In this document: in pieces, positions 26,287 through 34,842 of the stretch
Numbering within the stretch: the stretch's first letter is position 1
Layout: every line of letters starts with the position of its first letter
NCBI RefSeq assembly: GCF_002592005.1
Contig: NZ_NVQF01000006.1
Coordinates: 48,094 to 112,093 of the forward strand
DNA from: Mycolicibacterium palauense
GTDB lineage: Bacteria > Actinomycetota > Actinomycetes > Mycobacteriales > Mycobacteriaceae
Reading direction: 5' to 3'
DNA: 64,000 nt
The notes under the pieces: model-generated
The model's input: only the letters and a program-made list of their open reading frames with translations
What the model was told of the DNA's origin: nothing
The model's database searches: none
Translations under genes and position numbers: made by a program

Positions 26287-27495
26287 TCAACGGCCCGTGA
26301 CGTCTCCTCCCTCAGGTCGTTCGCGTGCGGCGCAGTCCTCGACCCGGCCGAGGCTGTCGCACGGATCTTCGTGCCACTCGCCGAACGGGTCGTCGTAGTC
26401 GGCCCACGCGCCGGGTTGGGACAGCTCGTCATCGGTGAGCAGCGCACATGACAGCACCCGGGTGATTTCGTCCGGGTCCGCACCGCATACGAGGGCCGTC
26501 AGCGAAATCTCGCGGTCGCCGAAATCCTCGTGCCACCGCAGACTAGCCAGCGCAACCCGATCGGCGTCAGCCTGCTCCCGCTCCTCGGATGACAAGCTGA
26601 CCAGCCATGGCCCGCCGTGCCCCACCCTGAGCCCACCGCCCGCTGAATCCATCCAGATAACGGCGTCGGGTTGGCTCGCCAGCCACGCGCGTCCCTTGAT
26701 TCGAACGACGCCGTCAAGCAACTTGTCGATGGCTAGGTGCAGACGCATCGGATGGAACGGGCGGTTCGCCTGGAACTCCACGATCTTGACGCTGCCATCG
26801 GCACCGAGCGGTGGTTCCCCGTCGAGCAGCGGTGCGTGCGGGTCGTACTCACGACCGCGCCGGCAGCGTGAATCCAGCGTGCCGAGGGCCGGGTCGACGC
26901 GATCGATGCCGACGACGATCGCTGCTCGAGGGGCGAGACGGCGCAACACGGCGTGCGTTTGAGGCTCCCGCGTGTCCAACGCAAGGATGTCGGCGAACTC
27001 GGCTTGCCCCACCACGACCTGGGCGACTGTCCGACTGTCGTCGAGTTCGTCGGCACTTAGCGCGCCGGCCAACCACTGAGAGGTCGCCACGGTACTGATC
27101 ACCGCTTCGATCCGAACGTCCAGTGCGGCGGGACCGTCGAGGTACCCGGGCCCGACGTGCACCTCGACGTTGGTGATCGCCCAGCAGACAGGCTCGGGTT
27201 CGAGCCACGGCTCGAGGTGCACCACGATGCGGCTGACGTCCCCGCGGCAGTGCAGTCGGCGCAGCAGGGTGAGTAGGTCGTCGCGCATGGTGCAGTCGAC
27301 GCAGCCGTTCACCAGCTCCATGGGCCATTCCGACGTGCGCGCCTGGTTCCCGGAGCGAATCCGCACCGACCGAACCACCACCTGCCCGTCATAGCGGTGT
27401 TGGACGACGAGAGTTCCGGGCTCCTGTAGCAGATGTTCACATACCTCGTCTGTCAGCTCCTGGCCAGCAACCACGATTACCGGTGTTCGATCCAC
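26287..27495 (-). CDS. second Mrf-like COG0523 protein
   Basis: A 402-residue paralogue of the mrf product. It again lacks a P-loop (VIVVAGQELTDEVCEHLL), has a CVDC motif near residues 65-68, shares HLEPWLEPEPVCWAI and IVEFQANRPFHPMRLH, and ends with DPFGEWHEDPCD. It is clearly related to but well diverged from the 19124-20326 protein, so it is not a recent copy. GTG 27495 is preferred (GAGG upstream); a TTG at 27507 is possible. A Zur-like box covers 27507-27526. It may tune hibernation, or be a separate metallochaperone. Confidence 0.8.
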   Translation of the reverse strand: MDRTPVIVVAGQELTDEVCEHLLQEPGTLVVQHRYDGQVVVRSVRIRSGNQARTSEWPMELVNGCVDCTMRDDLLTLLRRLHCRGDVSRIVVHLEPWLEPEPVCWAITNVEVHVGPGYLDGPAALDVRIEAVISTVATSQWLAGALSADELDDSRTVAQVVVGQAEFADILALDTREPQTHAVLRRLAPRAAIVVGIDRVDPALGTLDSRCRRGREYDPHAPLLDGEPPLGADGSVKIVEFQANRPFHPMRLHLAIDKLLDGVVRIKGRAWLASQPDAVIWMDSAGGGLRVGHGGPWLVSLSSEEREQADADRVALASLRWHEDFGDREISLTALVCGADPDEITRVLSCALLTDDELSQPGAWADYDDPFGEWHEDPCDSLGRVEDCAARERPEGGDVTGR

Positions 27496-27506
27496 AACGC
27501 ACCTCA

Positions 27507-27526
27507 AACGAGAACCATTGTCATTA
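27507..27526. promoter_or_regulatory. Zur-like box 3 (second mrf-like gene)
   Basis: On the minus strand TGACAATGGTTCTC lies directly upstream of the GTG start of the second mrf-like gene; it matches the island's Zur-like consensus. Confidence 0.7.
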
Positions 27527-27592
27527 GTAGTCGGACATACCGTACCGAGAGATCGACGCGATGTCGAAACTGCCGGGCAATAGCGCTACACT

Positions 27593-27613
27593 TAATGACA
27601 ATAGTTTTCAATA
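27593..27613. promoter_or_regulatory. Zur-like box 4 (aldolase-dihydroorotase operon)
   Basis: taatgacaatagttttcaat with core TGACAATagTTTTCA lies 48 bp before the aldolase-fragment start. The neighbouring gene to the left has its own box (27507-27526). Confidence 0.8.
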
Positions 27614-27660
27614 AGCTGCACTGGTGGGTTGCCGCGCTCCCCCATCCCGAGGAGGTTACC

Positions 27661-28008
27661 TTGCCCGATCCGCAGCAGTCGCTTCGATTCGAGGAGGGAG
27701 CGGGTTTCATCGCCGCCCTCGACCAGAGTGGCGGTAGCACCCCGAAAGCACTGCGCGACTACGGTATCGATCCATCTGCCTATTCGTCAGAGGCCGAAAT
27801 GTTCGAACTGATCCACCAGGCGCGAGCGCGAATCATCACCAGCCCGGTCTTCACGAGCGACCGCGTGCTCGGCGCCATCCTGTTCGAGGGGACGCTTGAC
27901 CGGCCGATCGGCGGTAAGGATGGGCTGACTGCCACCCAGAGCGACGAGGCGTTCAACGAGACGCTGTACGCCTCGGTCGAATCCATCTACCAAGCATCGG
28001 TTGCCTGA
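27661..28008 (+). pseudogene. class I fructose-bisphosphate aldolase with internal in-frame deletion
   Basis: A 115-residue frame with GGAGG and TTG start. Residues 1-85 (EEGAGFIAALDQSGGSTPKA, LGAILFEGTLDR) are the N-terminus of a metal-independent class I FBA of the S. aureus Fda type. Residues 87-115 (GLTATQSDEAFNETLYASVE then SIYQAS) are the family's C-terminus. About 180 residues between, including the Schiff-base lysine, are gone without loss of frame. Full-length members have about 295 residues. Intact, it would replace the zinc-dependent class II aldolase; as it stands it cannot be an aldolase. Confidence 0.75.
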
Positions 28009-28064
28009 ACCGATGACCACTCACGGTGGGCGACGGGGCTCGGACCGATGGTGACGGAGTCGGC

Positions 28065-29411
28065 GTGGCTGACTTCTTGATTCGCAATGCTCGGCTCGTC
28101 AACGAAGGCGTCGTCACGGAAGGTGACCTGCGCGTGCGCGGTGAGCGCATCCATACGATCGGGCGTGCGCTGCCCGGCCGCGCCAACGACCGCGTATTCG
28201 ACGCCAACGGCAGCTGGCTGATGCCGGGGCTCATCGACGACCAGGTTCACTTCCGCGAGCCGGGGCTCGAACAAAAGGCAACGATCGCCACCGAGTCGCG
28301 CGCCGCGGTCGCGGGCGGCATCACCAGCTTCATGGAGATGCCAAACACACGCCCACCCACGGTGACGCTTGCGGCGCTCGAGGACAAGTACGCGCGAGCG
28401 GCGCGCAGTTCGCTTGCCAACTATGCGTTTTACCTCGGTGCAACGAACGGCAACATCAGGGTGATCCGTGGGTTCACTCACCAGGATGGCTGTGGCATCA
28501 AGGTTTTCATGGGGGCCTCGACCGGAGACATGCTCGTCGATAACCCCGCGGCCCTGGACACGATCTTCCGCGATGCCAACACCTTGATCGTCACGCACTG
28601 CGAGGACACACCCACTGTCGACACGAACCTCGCAATCGAGAAGGACCGCTTCGGCGACGCCCTGGACGCAACACGGCACCCGTATATCCGCACCACCGAG
28701 GCCTGCGTCAAGTCCACGCGGCTCGCTATGGAACTGGCGCGTAGGCACGATGCCCGCTTACATGTTCTGCACGTGTCCACCGCAGAGGAACTCGACCTGC
28801 TGCACCATGACCTACCGCTGGTACGTAAGCGCATCACTGCCGAAACGTGTGTGCATTTCCTGCATTTCGATGCCGACGACTATCCGCGTCTCGGTAACTT
28901 GATCAAGTGCAACCCCGCGGTGAAGTTTGTGCGGGACCGCAAGGCTCTAGTCGTCGCGCTGGCAAGTGGCACCCTCGACGTACTCGCCACCGACCATGCG
29001 CCACATACCCGCGAAGAGAAATCAGCCCCCTATCTGGAGGCCCCCGCGGGCTTACCCCTGGTACAGCACTGCCTGCAGGTGGCACTCGAGCGGGTCCTCG
29101 ACGGCGCGCTGGACGTCGAAACGTTGGTCGAGCGCGCCTGCCATGCACCAGCGGTGCTCTTCGGCATCGCCGAGCGCGGCTTTCTGCGCGAGGGCGCCTA
29201 CGCTGACCTGGTGTTGGTCGATCCGCGGAGGCCCCAGCGGATCGAGCCGAGGCGGCTGCTGTCCAAGTGCGGCTGGTCTCCGTTCGAGGGTGAAACCTTA
29301 CGCAGCACGGTGGTTTCCACCTGGGTCAACGGACATCTGGCCTGGCACCAGGGCGTGCTCGATGATTCGGTGCTGGGAAAGCGACTGGTGATCGGGCGCG
29401 GGCGGTGGTAG
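28065..29411 (+). CDS. dihydroorotase-like amidohydrolase, zinc-starvation paralogue
   Basis: About 448 residues, of the dihydroorotase class common in Bacteroidetes. Seen: LIDDQVHFREPG (the usual H-x-H is Q-x-H), bridging lysine in GIKVFMGASTG, metal His in THCEDTP and HVLHVSTAEE, catalytic Asp in LATDHAPHTREEK. Dihydroorotase closes carbamoyl-aspartate to dihydroorotate in pyrimidine synthesis. Such PyrC paralogues occur in Zur regulons as replacements for the zinc enzyme, and losing one His ligand fits a lower zinc need. GTG 28065 is chosen for GGAG at 28056; the frame is open to a GTG at 28026. It follows the aldolase remnant behind Zur box 4. Confidence 0.82.
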   Translation: MADFLIRNARLVNEGVVTEGDLRVRGERIHTIGRALPGRANDRVFDANGSWLMPGLIDDQVHFREPGLEQKATIATESRAAVAGGITSFMEMPNTRPPTVTLAALEDKYARAARSSLANYAFYLGATNGNIRVIRGFTHQDGCGIKVFMGASTGDMLVDNPAALDTIFRDANTLIVTHCEDTPTVDTNLAIEKDRFGDALDATRHPYIRTTEACVKSTRLAMELARRHDARLHVLHVSTAEELDLLHHDLPLVRKRITAETCVHFLHFDADDYPRLGNLIKCNPAVKFVRDRKALVVALASGTLDVLATDHAPHTREEKSAPYLEAPAGLPLVQHCLQVALERVLDGALDVETLVERACHAPAVLFGIAERGFLREGAYADLVLVDPRRPQRIEPRRLLSKCGWSPFEGETLRSTVVSTWVNGHLAWHQGVLDDSVLGKRLVIGRGRW

Positions 29412-29440
29412 GCGGTGTCCAGGAAGAAAGGATGGTCTGA

Positions 29441-29608
29441 ATGAGCAAGGACAGCAAGAAGAGGCGAGATGCGAAGAAGAAGCTCCTCAAGAAGAGGAGT
29501 CCGGCGATCACCGCTCAAGTGGGCGCCGACTGCTGCACGCCGTGGGGCTGCTCCGACTCTGGCGCAACCATGAATATCGACCTGCGATCATTCGGCATGA
29601 ACCGCTGA
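29441..29608 (+). CDS. 55-residue basic, cysteine-containing mini-protein
   Basis: ATG 29441 with AAAGGA upstream opens a 55-codon frame in the operon after the dihydroorotase. The first 20 residues are Lys/Arg-rich (SKKRRDAKKKLLKKR), then AQVGADCCTPWGCSDSG, then a polar tail ending FGMNR. The CCxPxxC cluster could bind metal or form disulfides. The basic N-terminus could bind RNA or be a leader cut off in a modified peptide. No family recognised. Its position between two metabolic genes of one operon supports a real gene. Confidence 0.5.
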   Translation: MSKDSKKRRDAKKKLLKKRSPAITAQVGADCCTPWGCSDSGATMNIDLRSFGMNR

Positions 29609-29704
29609 TTCCCAGATCGGGGCTCGGCACGGGAATCCGCGAAATGACCACTGGTGATGGGGACTGGACGGACCCCGTGGCGGGAACCACTCGGTGAAAG
29701 CGAC

Positions 29705-30862
29705 GTGACTGATCCGGCGAATGATCTTGTGCAGCTGCGCCGAACGCTGCACCGCATCCCCGAACTGAGCTATGGCGAGCGCGAGACGAGCCAGACCGTC
29801 ATGGGATACGTGAGCCGCTACGCGACGTGCCGATCGGTCGCGAAGACCGGATTCATCGCCGACATCGGGCCAGCGACCGCATCGAAGACGTTGCTGCTAC
29901 GGGCTGACATGGATGCGTTGCCCATCCACGAGGAAACAGGTCTGCCCTACGCGTCGACGAACCCGGGCCGCATGCACGCGTGCGGGCACGATGCCCATAT
30001 GGCCGCACTCGCGGTCGCGGGTCGCTTGTTGGCGGAGGCGCCGCCCGTGGATGTGCGTGTGCGCTTGTTGTTCCAGCCCGCCGAAGAAGGCGGCGACGGA
30101 GCGCGTGCGTGCATCGACGAAGGCGCGCTCGAGGGTGTGGACGTCGCGTTCGGGATCCACGTCTGGAACGAGCTTCCGCTCGGCACCGTCGCACTCACCC
30201 GCGGCGGCATCATGGCCGGCGTCGTCGAGCTCGGCATCCGGGTGATCGGCGCCGGTGGCCACGGCGCCATGCCGCACCGCACCAAGGACCCTGTCGTCGC
30301 GGCGGCCCATCTGATCACCGCACTGCAGACCGTGGCGAGCCGCGCCATCGCGCCGGTCGATCCGGTCGTCGTGACGATCGGCAGCATCCACGGTGGCGAC
30401 GGCTTCAATGTGATCCCCGGTGTGGTCGAACTGCGTGGGACCTGCCGCGGCTTCTCGGCGCAGGTCATCCAGGACACCGAGGACCAGATCAGGACAATCG
30501 CCGCGGGCATCGCGACGGCGACGGGCACACGCGTCGAGATCGACTGGCGGGTGTCGCCACGACCGACTGTCAACGATGTCCGAGTCGCCGATCTGGTCGA
30601 GACTGCGGTGACCGAACGCATGCGCGGCTTCACGCACGTGCTTGGCGATTACCGCACGATGGCCGGCGAGGACTTCGGCGAGATCCTCGCCGAAGTGCCC
30701 GGCTGCTTTGCGCTCGTCGGCAGCCAGAACGCTGCGCGGGGACTCGTCGAGTCACACCACTCGCCACATTTCGAGATCGACGAGGCTGCGCTCCAGCTCG
30801 TATGCGACCTGCATTGCGCCGTCGTCCACGAGTACGCCGACCACGGCCTCGCGTCGGACTAA
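29705..30862 (+). CDS. M20-family amidohydrolase (hippurate/IAA-conjugate hydrolase type)
   Basis: About 385 residues of peptidase family M20D: LRRTLHRIPELSYGERET, the metal residues of ACGHDAHMAAL, the catalytic pair in FQPAEEGGDGA, FGIHVWNELP and the final SHHSPHFEID histidine. It hydrolyses N-acyl amino acids or similar amides; substrate unknown. These enzymes accept Mn, Co or Ni, which may explain a place in a zinc-limitation operon. GTG 29705 gives the usual family start (MTDPANDLVQLRRTL); the frame is open from 29654. Confidence 0.8.
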   Translation: MTDPANDLVQLRRTLHRIPELSYGERETSQTVMGYVSRYATCRSVAKTGFIADIGPATASKTLLLRADMDALPIHEETGLPYASTNPGRMHACGHDAHMAALAVAGRLLAEAPPVDVRVRLLFQPAEEGGDGARACIDEGALEGVDVAFGIHVWNELPLGTVALTRGGIMAGVVELGIRVIGAGGHGAMPHRTKDPVVAAAHLITALQTVASRAIAPVDPVVVTIGSIHGGDGFNVIPGVVELRGTCRGFSAQVIQDTEDQIRTIAAGIATATGTRVEIDWRVSPRPTVNDVRVADLVETAVTERMRGFTHVLGDYRTMAGEDFGEILAEVPGCFALVGSQNAARGLVESHHSPHFEIDEAALQLVCDLHCAVVHEYADHGLASD

Positions 30863-31018
30863 CTGTCCCGTTGTCGCACGCAGTGAAAGTCTGGGCAGTG
30901 AACATGTCCGGGCCCCGCACACCGGACCACTGCGAATGAGCTTTGTTTCATTGGCCCGTTCGTCGCCGTGCGCCCCACAGTCCGCGCTCCCGAAGGTGCT
31001 GTCGACCGCGGATAGGGA

Positions 31019-31384
31019 TCAGCTCTGGTTTGCTTCGGCTCGACCTGCAGTGGGTGAGCCGGGCTGCTCATTGACCGTGTCATCGCCCAACAGTGCCTGG
31101 CACAGCACCTGTAACACGGTTTGGTCAGCTGCGGAGTAATAGACAAACGTGCCTTGGCGACGGCCCTTCACCAGGCCGGCAAGGCGCATCTTGGCCAGAT
31201 GCTGGCTGACGACGGCCGAGGCGACCTCCGCCAGGTCAGCCAGGCATGCCACCGAGGATTCTCCCTGCAGAAGCGCCCACAAGATCTTGATCCGGGTTGG
31301 GTCACTGAGCATCCGGAACGACTCGACGGCATCGTTGACCTGCGCCTCGGTGGGCATCTCGAAGCCAGAAATCGACGTGTGCAC
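31019..31384 (-). CDS. ArsR/SmtB-family metal sensor (KmtR/NmtR-like)
   Basis: A 121-residue winged-helix repressor: FRMLSDPTRIKILWALLQ, recognition helix SAVVSQHLAKMRLAGLV, wing RRQGTFVYYSA. The sequence around FRMLSDPTRIKILW is close to mycobacterial KmtR. One Cys is present in SSVACLADL. GTG 31384 has AAAGG upstream; ATG 31357 is an alternative. It is divergent from a COG0523 gene whose promoter has a Zur-like box. A decayed relative lies at 16425-16670. The sensed metal is not certain. Confidence 0.85.
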   Translation of the reverse strand: MHTSISGFEMPTEAQVNDAVESFRMLSDPTRIKILWALLQGESSVACLADLAEVASAVVSQHLAKMRLAGLVKGRRQGTFVYYSAADQTVLQVLCQALLGDDTVNEQPGSPTAGRAEANQS

Positions 31385-31455
31385 AGTTCAAGGCCTTTCG
31401 CGTCTGCCTGCCTGTATGGCAGTCATGCTGACACTGCAGCTGCGGATATGCTAGC

Positions 31456-31477
31456 TTACTGAGAATCGTTTTCAATA
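31456..31477. promoter_or_regulatory. Zur-like box 5 (COG0523 GTPase 1)
   Basis: Core TGAGAATcgTTTTCA, with only one arm mismatch, between the ArsR and GTPase genes. One of the best Zur-type palindromes here. It is 150 bp from the GTPase start, so the transcript has a long leader, or a leader feature was missed. Confidence 0.8.
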
Positions 31478-31626
31478 ATGCGGTGGCCTGTACAGCCGGG
31501 GAGGGCGTCAACGTGTCTGGCTTGGTCTATCCCGGTGGAGCGCGGGCACCCGTGGCATCCCGCCCCACACGTTGGGGCCGCACGCGTCCACGCCGCCCCT
31601 AGTCGCCTCCCCGGAAGGACATGATC

Positions 31627-32622
31627 ATGGCCACCACGGTCGATGAGCGAGTTCCCGTCACCGTGATCACCGGTTTCCTCGGGTCGGGCAAGACGACCTT
31701 GGTCAACCGCATCCTCACCGAGCAGCACGGACGACGGATCGCCGTCATCGAGAACGAGTTCGGTGAGGTCGGTATCGATGACGCCCTGGTGCTCGACGCG
31801 GAAGAGGGAATCTTCGAGATGAACAACGGGTGCATCTGCTGCACCGTGCGCGGGGATCTGCTCCGCATCTTGGGCGCACTGATGCGCCGTCGGGACCGGT
31901 TCGACCAGATCCTCATCGAGACCACCGGTCTGGCCGACCCGGCGCCGGTCGTGCAGACGTTCTTCATCGATGATGAGATCCGCGATCGGCTGCGCCTTGA
32001 TGCCATCGTCACCATGGTCGACGCCGCCCATGTCCTCGACCACCTAGATGAGGTGAAACCCGACGATATCGAGAACGAAGCCGTCGAGCAGGTCGCCTTC
32101 GCCGACAGGATGATCCTCAACAAGGTCGACCTGGTCGATGAGAAACACTTGGCCATCGTGGAAAACCGGTTGCGCGCTATCAACGGCGGCGCTGAGATCG
32201 TCCGTGCCCAGGATGCGAAGGTCGAGGTGGACCGGATCCTCGACGTGGCCGCCTTCGACCTGCAGCGGGTACTCACCGATGACCCGGCCTTCCTGGAACG
32301 GACCGACCATCACCACGATCAGACGGTCACCTCGGTCGGCCTTCAGATCGACGGCGATCTCGACATCGACAGGCTCAACGCATGGCTGGGCGACCTCCTG
32401 GGCTACCGGGGGGACGATATCTTCCGGAGTAAGGGGATTTTGGCGCTGGAAGGCCAAGAACGGCAATACGTCTTCCAGGGTGTGCACATGCTCTTCGACG
32501 ACACTGAGGGCCGCGCTTGGAGTCCGGACGAATCACGGACCAACCGGATGGTGTTCATCGGTCGCAACCTCGACCGCGCGGAACTAGAGGACGGTTTCCG
32601 GGCCTGCCTGGTCAACCCGTGA
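31627..32622 (+). CDS. COG0523 metallochaperone GTPase 1
   Basis: A 331-residue G3E GTPase with an intact P-loop (GFLGSGKTT, residues 16-24), the CxCC motif [11 protein letters not shown] (Cys 69, 71, 72), [10 protein letters not shown] and base-specificity motif NKVD, then a CobW C-terminal domain with a HHHDQ stretch. Such proteins move zinc or another metal to client enzymes under limitation. ATG 31627 is used (GGAAGGA upstream); ATG 31621 is also possible. It stands alone behind Zur box 5 and converges on folE2. Confidence 0.92.
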   Translation: MATTVDERVPVTVITGFLGSGKTTLVNRILTEQHGRRIAVIENEFGEVGIDDALVLDAEEGIFEMNNGCICCTVRGDLLRILGALMRRRDRFDQILIETTGLADPAPVVQTFFIDDEIRDRLRLDAIVTMVDAAHVLDHLDEVKPDDIENEAVEQVAFADRMILNKVDLVDEKHLAIVENRLRAINGGAEIVRAQDAKVEVDRILDVAAFDLQRVLTDDPAFLERTDHHHDQTVTSVGLQIDGDLDIDRLNAWLGDLLGYRGDDIFRSKGILALEGQERQYVFQGVHMLFDDTEGRAWSPDESRTNRMVFIGRNLDRAELEDGFRACLVNP

Positions 32623-32721
32623 CTCCGGCCACCACCGCGCAGAACATCTGGCCGGCGGCGTTTCGGCTGACACGTTTGATCTGAGGTCGCGGTCGCACCC
32701 GGTACGGCGTGGGGGCGGAAA

Positions 32722-33651
32722 TCAGTAGCCGCCGGCGATCCCTTTACTCGCCTCTGCCACCGCGTCGTGGGCGTGCAGGCTCTCAAGGTGAGAAACACGC
32801 ACATGGAAGTCGGCGATGTTGTCGTCCGCGTCGAGTGCGGCCTGGACTCGACGCGCCGCGTCCTCGCAGAACATCAGGTTCGCGCCATTGAGCAGCGCAA
32901 AGGCCTGCTCATCCTCGCGCTTCACCGCGCCCTGTACTGGAGTGGCCAACGCACGTTCGACCCGGTCGATCATCTCGACCAGAGGCAACCCCTGGACTGA
33001 CTCCGCCAGGCGTGCCTGCACCTGCGCGACACTGCGCTGCGAGTGTGGAGTAGCGCAAATCCCGCGATGGCTGCCCAACCAGGCGCGCACCGCGTCGTGG
33101 TCCAATGGCTGACCCGACGGGAAATCCCGGAGGAACGCGTCTTGGATCTCCTGGCGTGCCAGCGCGGCGGAGGCGGGGCAGGTCGAGGAATACGCTACTT
33201 CGACGCTCAGCCTTGCCGTGAACTGTCCACGCTCGAGCACGCCTTCGACCGTGACCGGGTAGTTGCGCCAGCCGCTGTGCCGGCTGCGCAGTGCGGCCCT
33301 GCGCAGCATGAGCGGGAAGCTCGCGCGAAGCAGAGCGTGGTCGGAAAGCCGGGCGTGCGACTCCAGGAACTCGCCCAGCAGGTGTCGCAGCGAACGCTGC
33401 GACAGCGGCTCTGCCGTCAGCACCCGATCCACGTGCAGATAGAGGCGCGACATGTGGATACCTCGTGCACTCGGTTTGGCGAGATTGACCGCCGCGCGCA
33501 CGCGCGCGGGGATCGCTAGGGCGTCGGCAGCGTCGTCGAGTCGCAGCGGCATCGCAATCTCGTCCATTCCAACCCAGTCGAGATGGCCCGTGGTAAACGG
33601 GCCATCGTCGGTCGCCACGTCGGGCATCGTGCGCACGATTCTCACATTCAC
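32722..33651 (-). CDS. folE2: GTP cyclohydrolase FolE2 (type IB)
   Basis: A 309-residue member of the FolE2 family: SSTCPASAA, CATPHSQRS, EDEQAFALLNGANLMFCEDAARRVQ and HLESLHAHDA. FolE2 makes dihydroneopterin triphosphate from GTP for folate synthesis. Unlike zinc-dependent FolE it can use other metals, and it is a well-known zinc-starvation replacement. GTG 33651 is chosen because AAGGAA lies upstream. No clear Zur box precedes it; it follows the CmtR-CDF pair by 127 bp on the same strand and may share that transcript. Confidence 0.9.
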   Translation of the reverse strand: MNVRIVRTMPDVATDDGPFTTGHLDWVGMDEIAMPLRLDDAADALAIPARVRAAVNLAKPSARGIHMSRLYLHVDRVLTAEPLSQRSLRHLLGEFLESHARLSDHALLRASFPLMLRRAALRSRHSGWRNYPVTVEGVLERGQFTARLSVEVAYSSTCPASAALARQEIQDAFLRDFPSGQPLDHDAVRAWLGSHRGICATPHSQRSVAQVQARLAESVQGLPLVEMIDRVERALATPVQGAVKREDEQAFALLNGANLMFCEDAARRVQAALDADDNIADFHVRVSHLESLHAHDAVAEASKGIAGGY

Positions 33652-33777
33652 AGGATGAGGTTCCTTGGAGTAGCTGTGGCGGACAACTGCCCCGTCACGC
33701 AAGCCGCCACGACATGATTCAAGCATGCGGCGCGTAGACTTCGGGGGCCCGAACACGACCGACCGCATCCGATTCAC

Positions 33778-34503
33778 TCATTCGCATGTGCTTCTGCGAC
33801 CGTCTTTTTCACAGCACTCACCTTCGTCTTCGCACCCGTCCTCGCGGACGAAGTTCGGCGCGCAGCACGCATCGCCCTTCCATGCGTTGATGCCCTCGCG
33901 AACGGCGATGCCCGCAATCACCAAGGCCGCAAGCGGATCTGCCCACACCCACCCGAACAGACTGTTGAGGACAAGGCCCACCAGCAGCACCGCGGACAGG
34001 TAGGTGCACAGCAGCGTCTGTTTGGAATCAGCCACCGCACTCAGGGAACCCAGTTCACGCCCCGCCCGCCGCTGCGCCCAGGACAGAACCGGCATGATCA
34101 CCAAACTTGCTGCCGCCAAGCCGATCCCGATCGAAGAGTGCCGGGCATGGTCACCAAGTCCGACCAAGGACAGGCTCGCGTTCACGGTCACATAGAGGGC
34201 CAGAGCGAAGAACGAGAACGCGATGATTCTCAACGCGATCTTCTCGCGACGCTCGGGGTCGTTGCTGGCGAACTGCCACGCGACCGCGGCCGCCGAAGAC
34301 ACCTCGATGACCGAGTCGAGTCCGAAACCGATCAGGGCCACCGAGGAGACCCGGGCACCCTCACCGAGCGCGATGATCGCTTCAAGGACGTTGTAGCTGA
34401 TCGTGGCGGCCACGAACCAGCGGATGCGTCGCTGCAACAGTCGACGGCGGTCGCTGTGCAGAGCAGGCTGGCCCACCGCGGGTATGCCGAGTCCGGAAGC
34501 CAT
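33778..34503 (-). CDS. CDF-type cation transporter with cysteine-rich tail
   Basis: A 241-residue membrane protein with five or six helices (IGFGLDSVIEVSSAAAVAW, LYVTVNASLSLVGLG) of the cation diffusion facilitator superfamily. The cytoplasmic tail carries DACCAPNF, GCEDEGECCEKD and STCE, seven cysteines that could bind Cd, Pb or Zn. Its ATG shares a base with the stop of the upstream CmtR-like gene, so expression should follow that sensor. Likely a toxic-metal or zinc exporter; metal not proven. Confidence 0.85.
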   Translation of the reverse strand: MASGLGIPAVGQPALHSDRRRLLQRRIRWFVAATISYNVLEAIIALGEGARVSSVALIGFGLDSVIEVSSAAAVAWQFASNDPERREKIALRIIAFSFFALALYVTVNASLSLVGLGDHARHSSIGIGLAAASLVIMPVLSWAQRRAGRELGSLSAVADSKQTLLCTYLSAVLLVGLVLNSLFGWVWADPLAALVIAGIAVREGINAWKGDACCAPNFVREDGCEDEGECCEKDGRRSTCE

Positions 34504-34835
34504 CAGCAGCAGTCCCGATCTTCGGTGGCGCCACAGCAGGTCGGATCGACCGCCACAACCAGGCCCAGTAGGTCCTCAAGGGCGTGCGCGATTCGTGGAT
34601 CTGCCAACTCGTACCGTGTGCGGCGACCTTCCGGTACGGCGACCACCAGACCGCAGCCACGCAGACAGGCGAGGTGATTCGACAGCGCCTGCCTGGAAAC
34701 TCCGATGGCCTCTGCAAGCTCCGACGGGTAGGCGGCCCCGACTCGCAACGAGAGCAGTATCTGCGTCCGTGTCGAGTCGGACAGGGCGTACCCGAACCTG
34801 GTGAGCGCGTCGCGGGCGGCTACGAGGGTCTCCAT
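34503..34835 (-). CDS. CmtR-like ArsR-family Cd/Pb sensor
   Basis: A 110-residue repressor highly similar in pattern to mycobacterial CmtR: SRQALSNHLACLRGCGLVVA with the two ligand cysteines four apart, EGRRTRYELAD wing, and a Cys-rich C-terminus (DPTCCGATEDRDCC). CmtR releases DNA on Cd or Pb binding. ATG 34835 is chosen because TACTGT seven bases upstream makes a good leaderless -10 and a 24-bp inverted repeat lies just behind. An ATG at 34859 would lie inside that repeat. Operon: CmtR-like, CDF transporter, perhaps folE2. Confidence 0.85.
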   Translation of the reverse strand: METLVAARDALTRFGYALSDSTRTQILLSLRVGAAYPSELAEAIGVSRQALSNHLACLRGCGLVVAVPEGRRTRYELADPRIAHALEDLLGLVVAVDPTCCGATEDRDCC

Positions 34836-34842
34836 ACCACAA

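Noticed and set aside
27433..27660. Longer N-terminus of the aldolase remnant from an upstream start
   Set aside because: It would run through the Zur-like box; GGAGG before TTG 27661 and family alignment support the later start.
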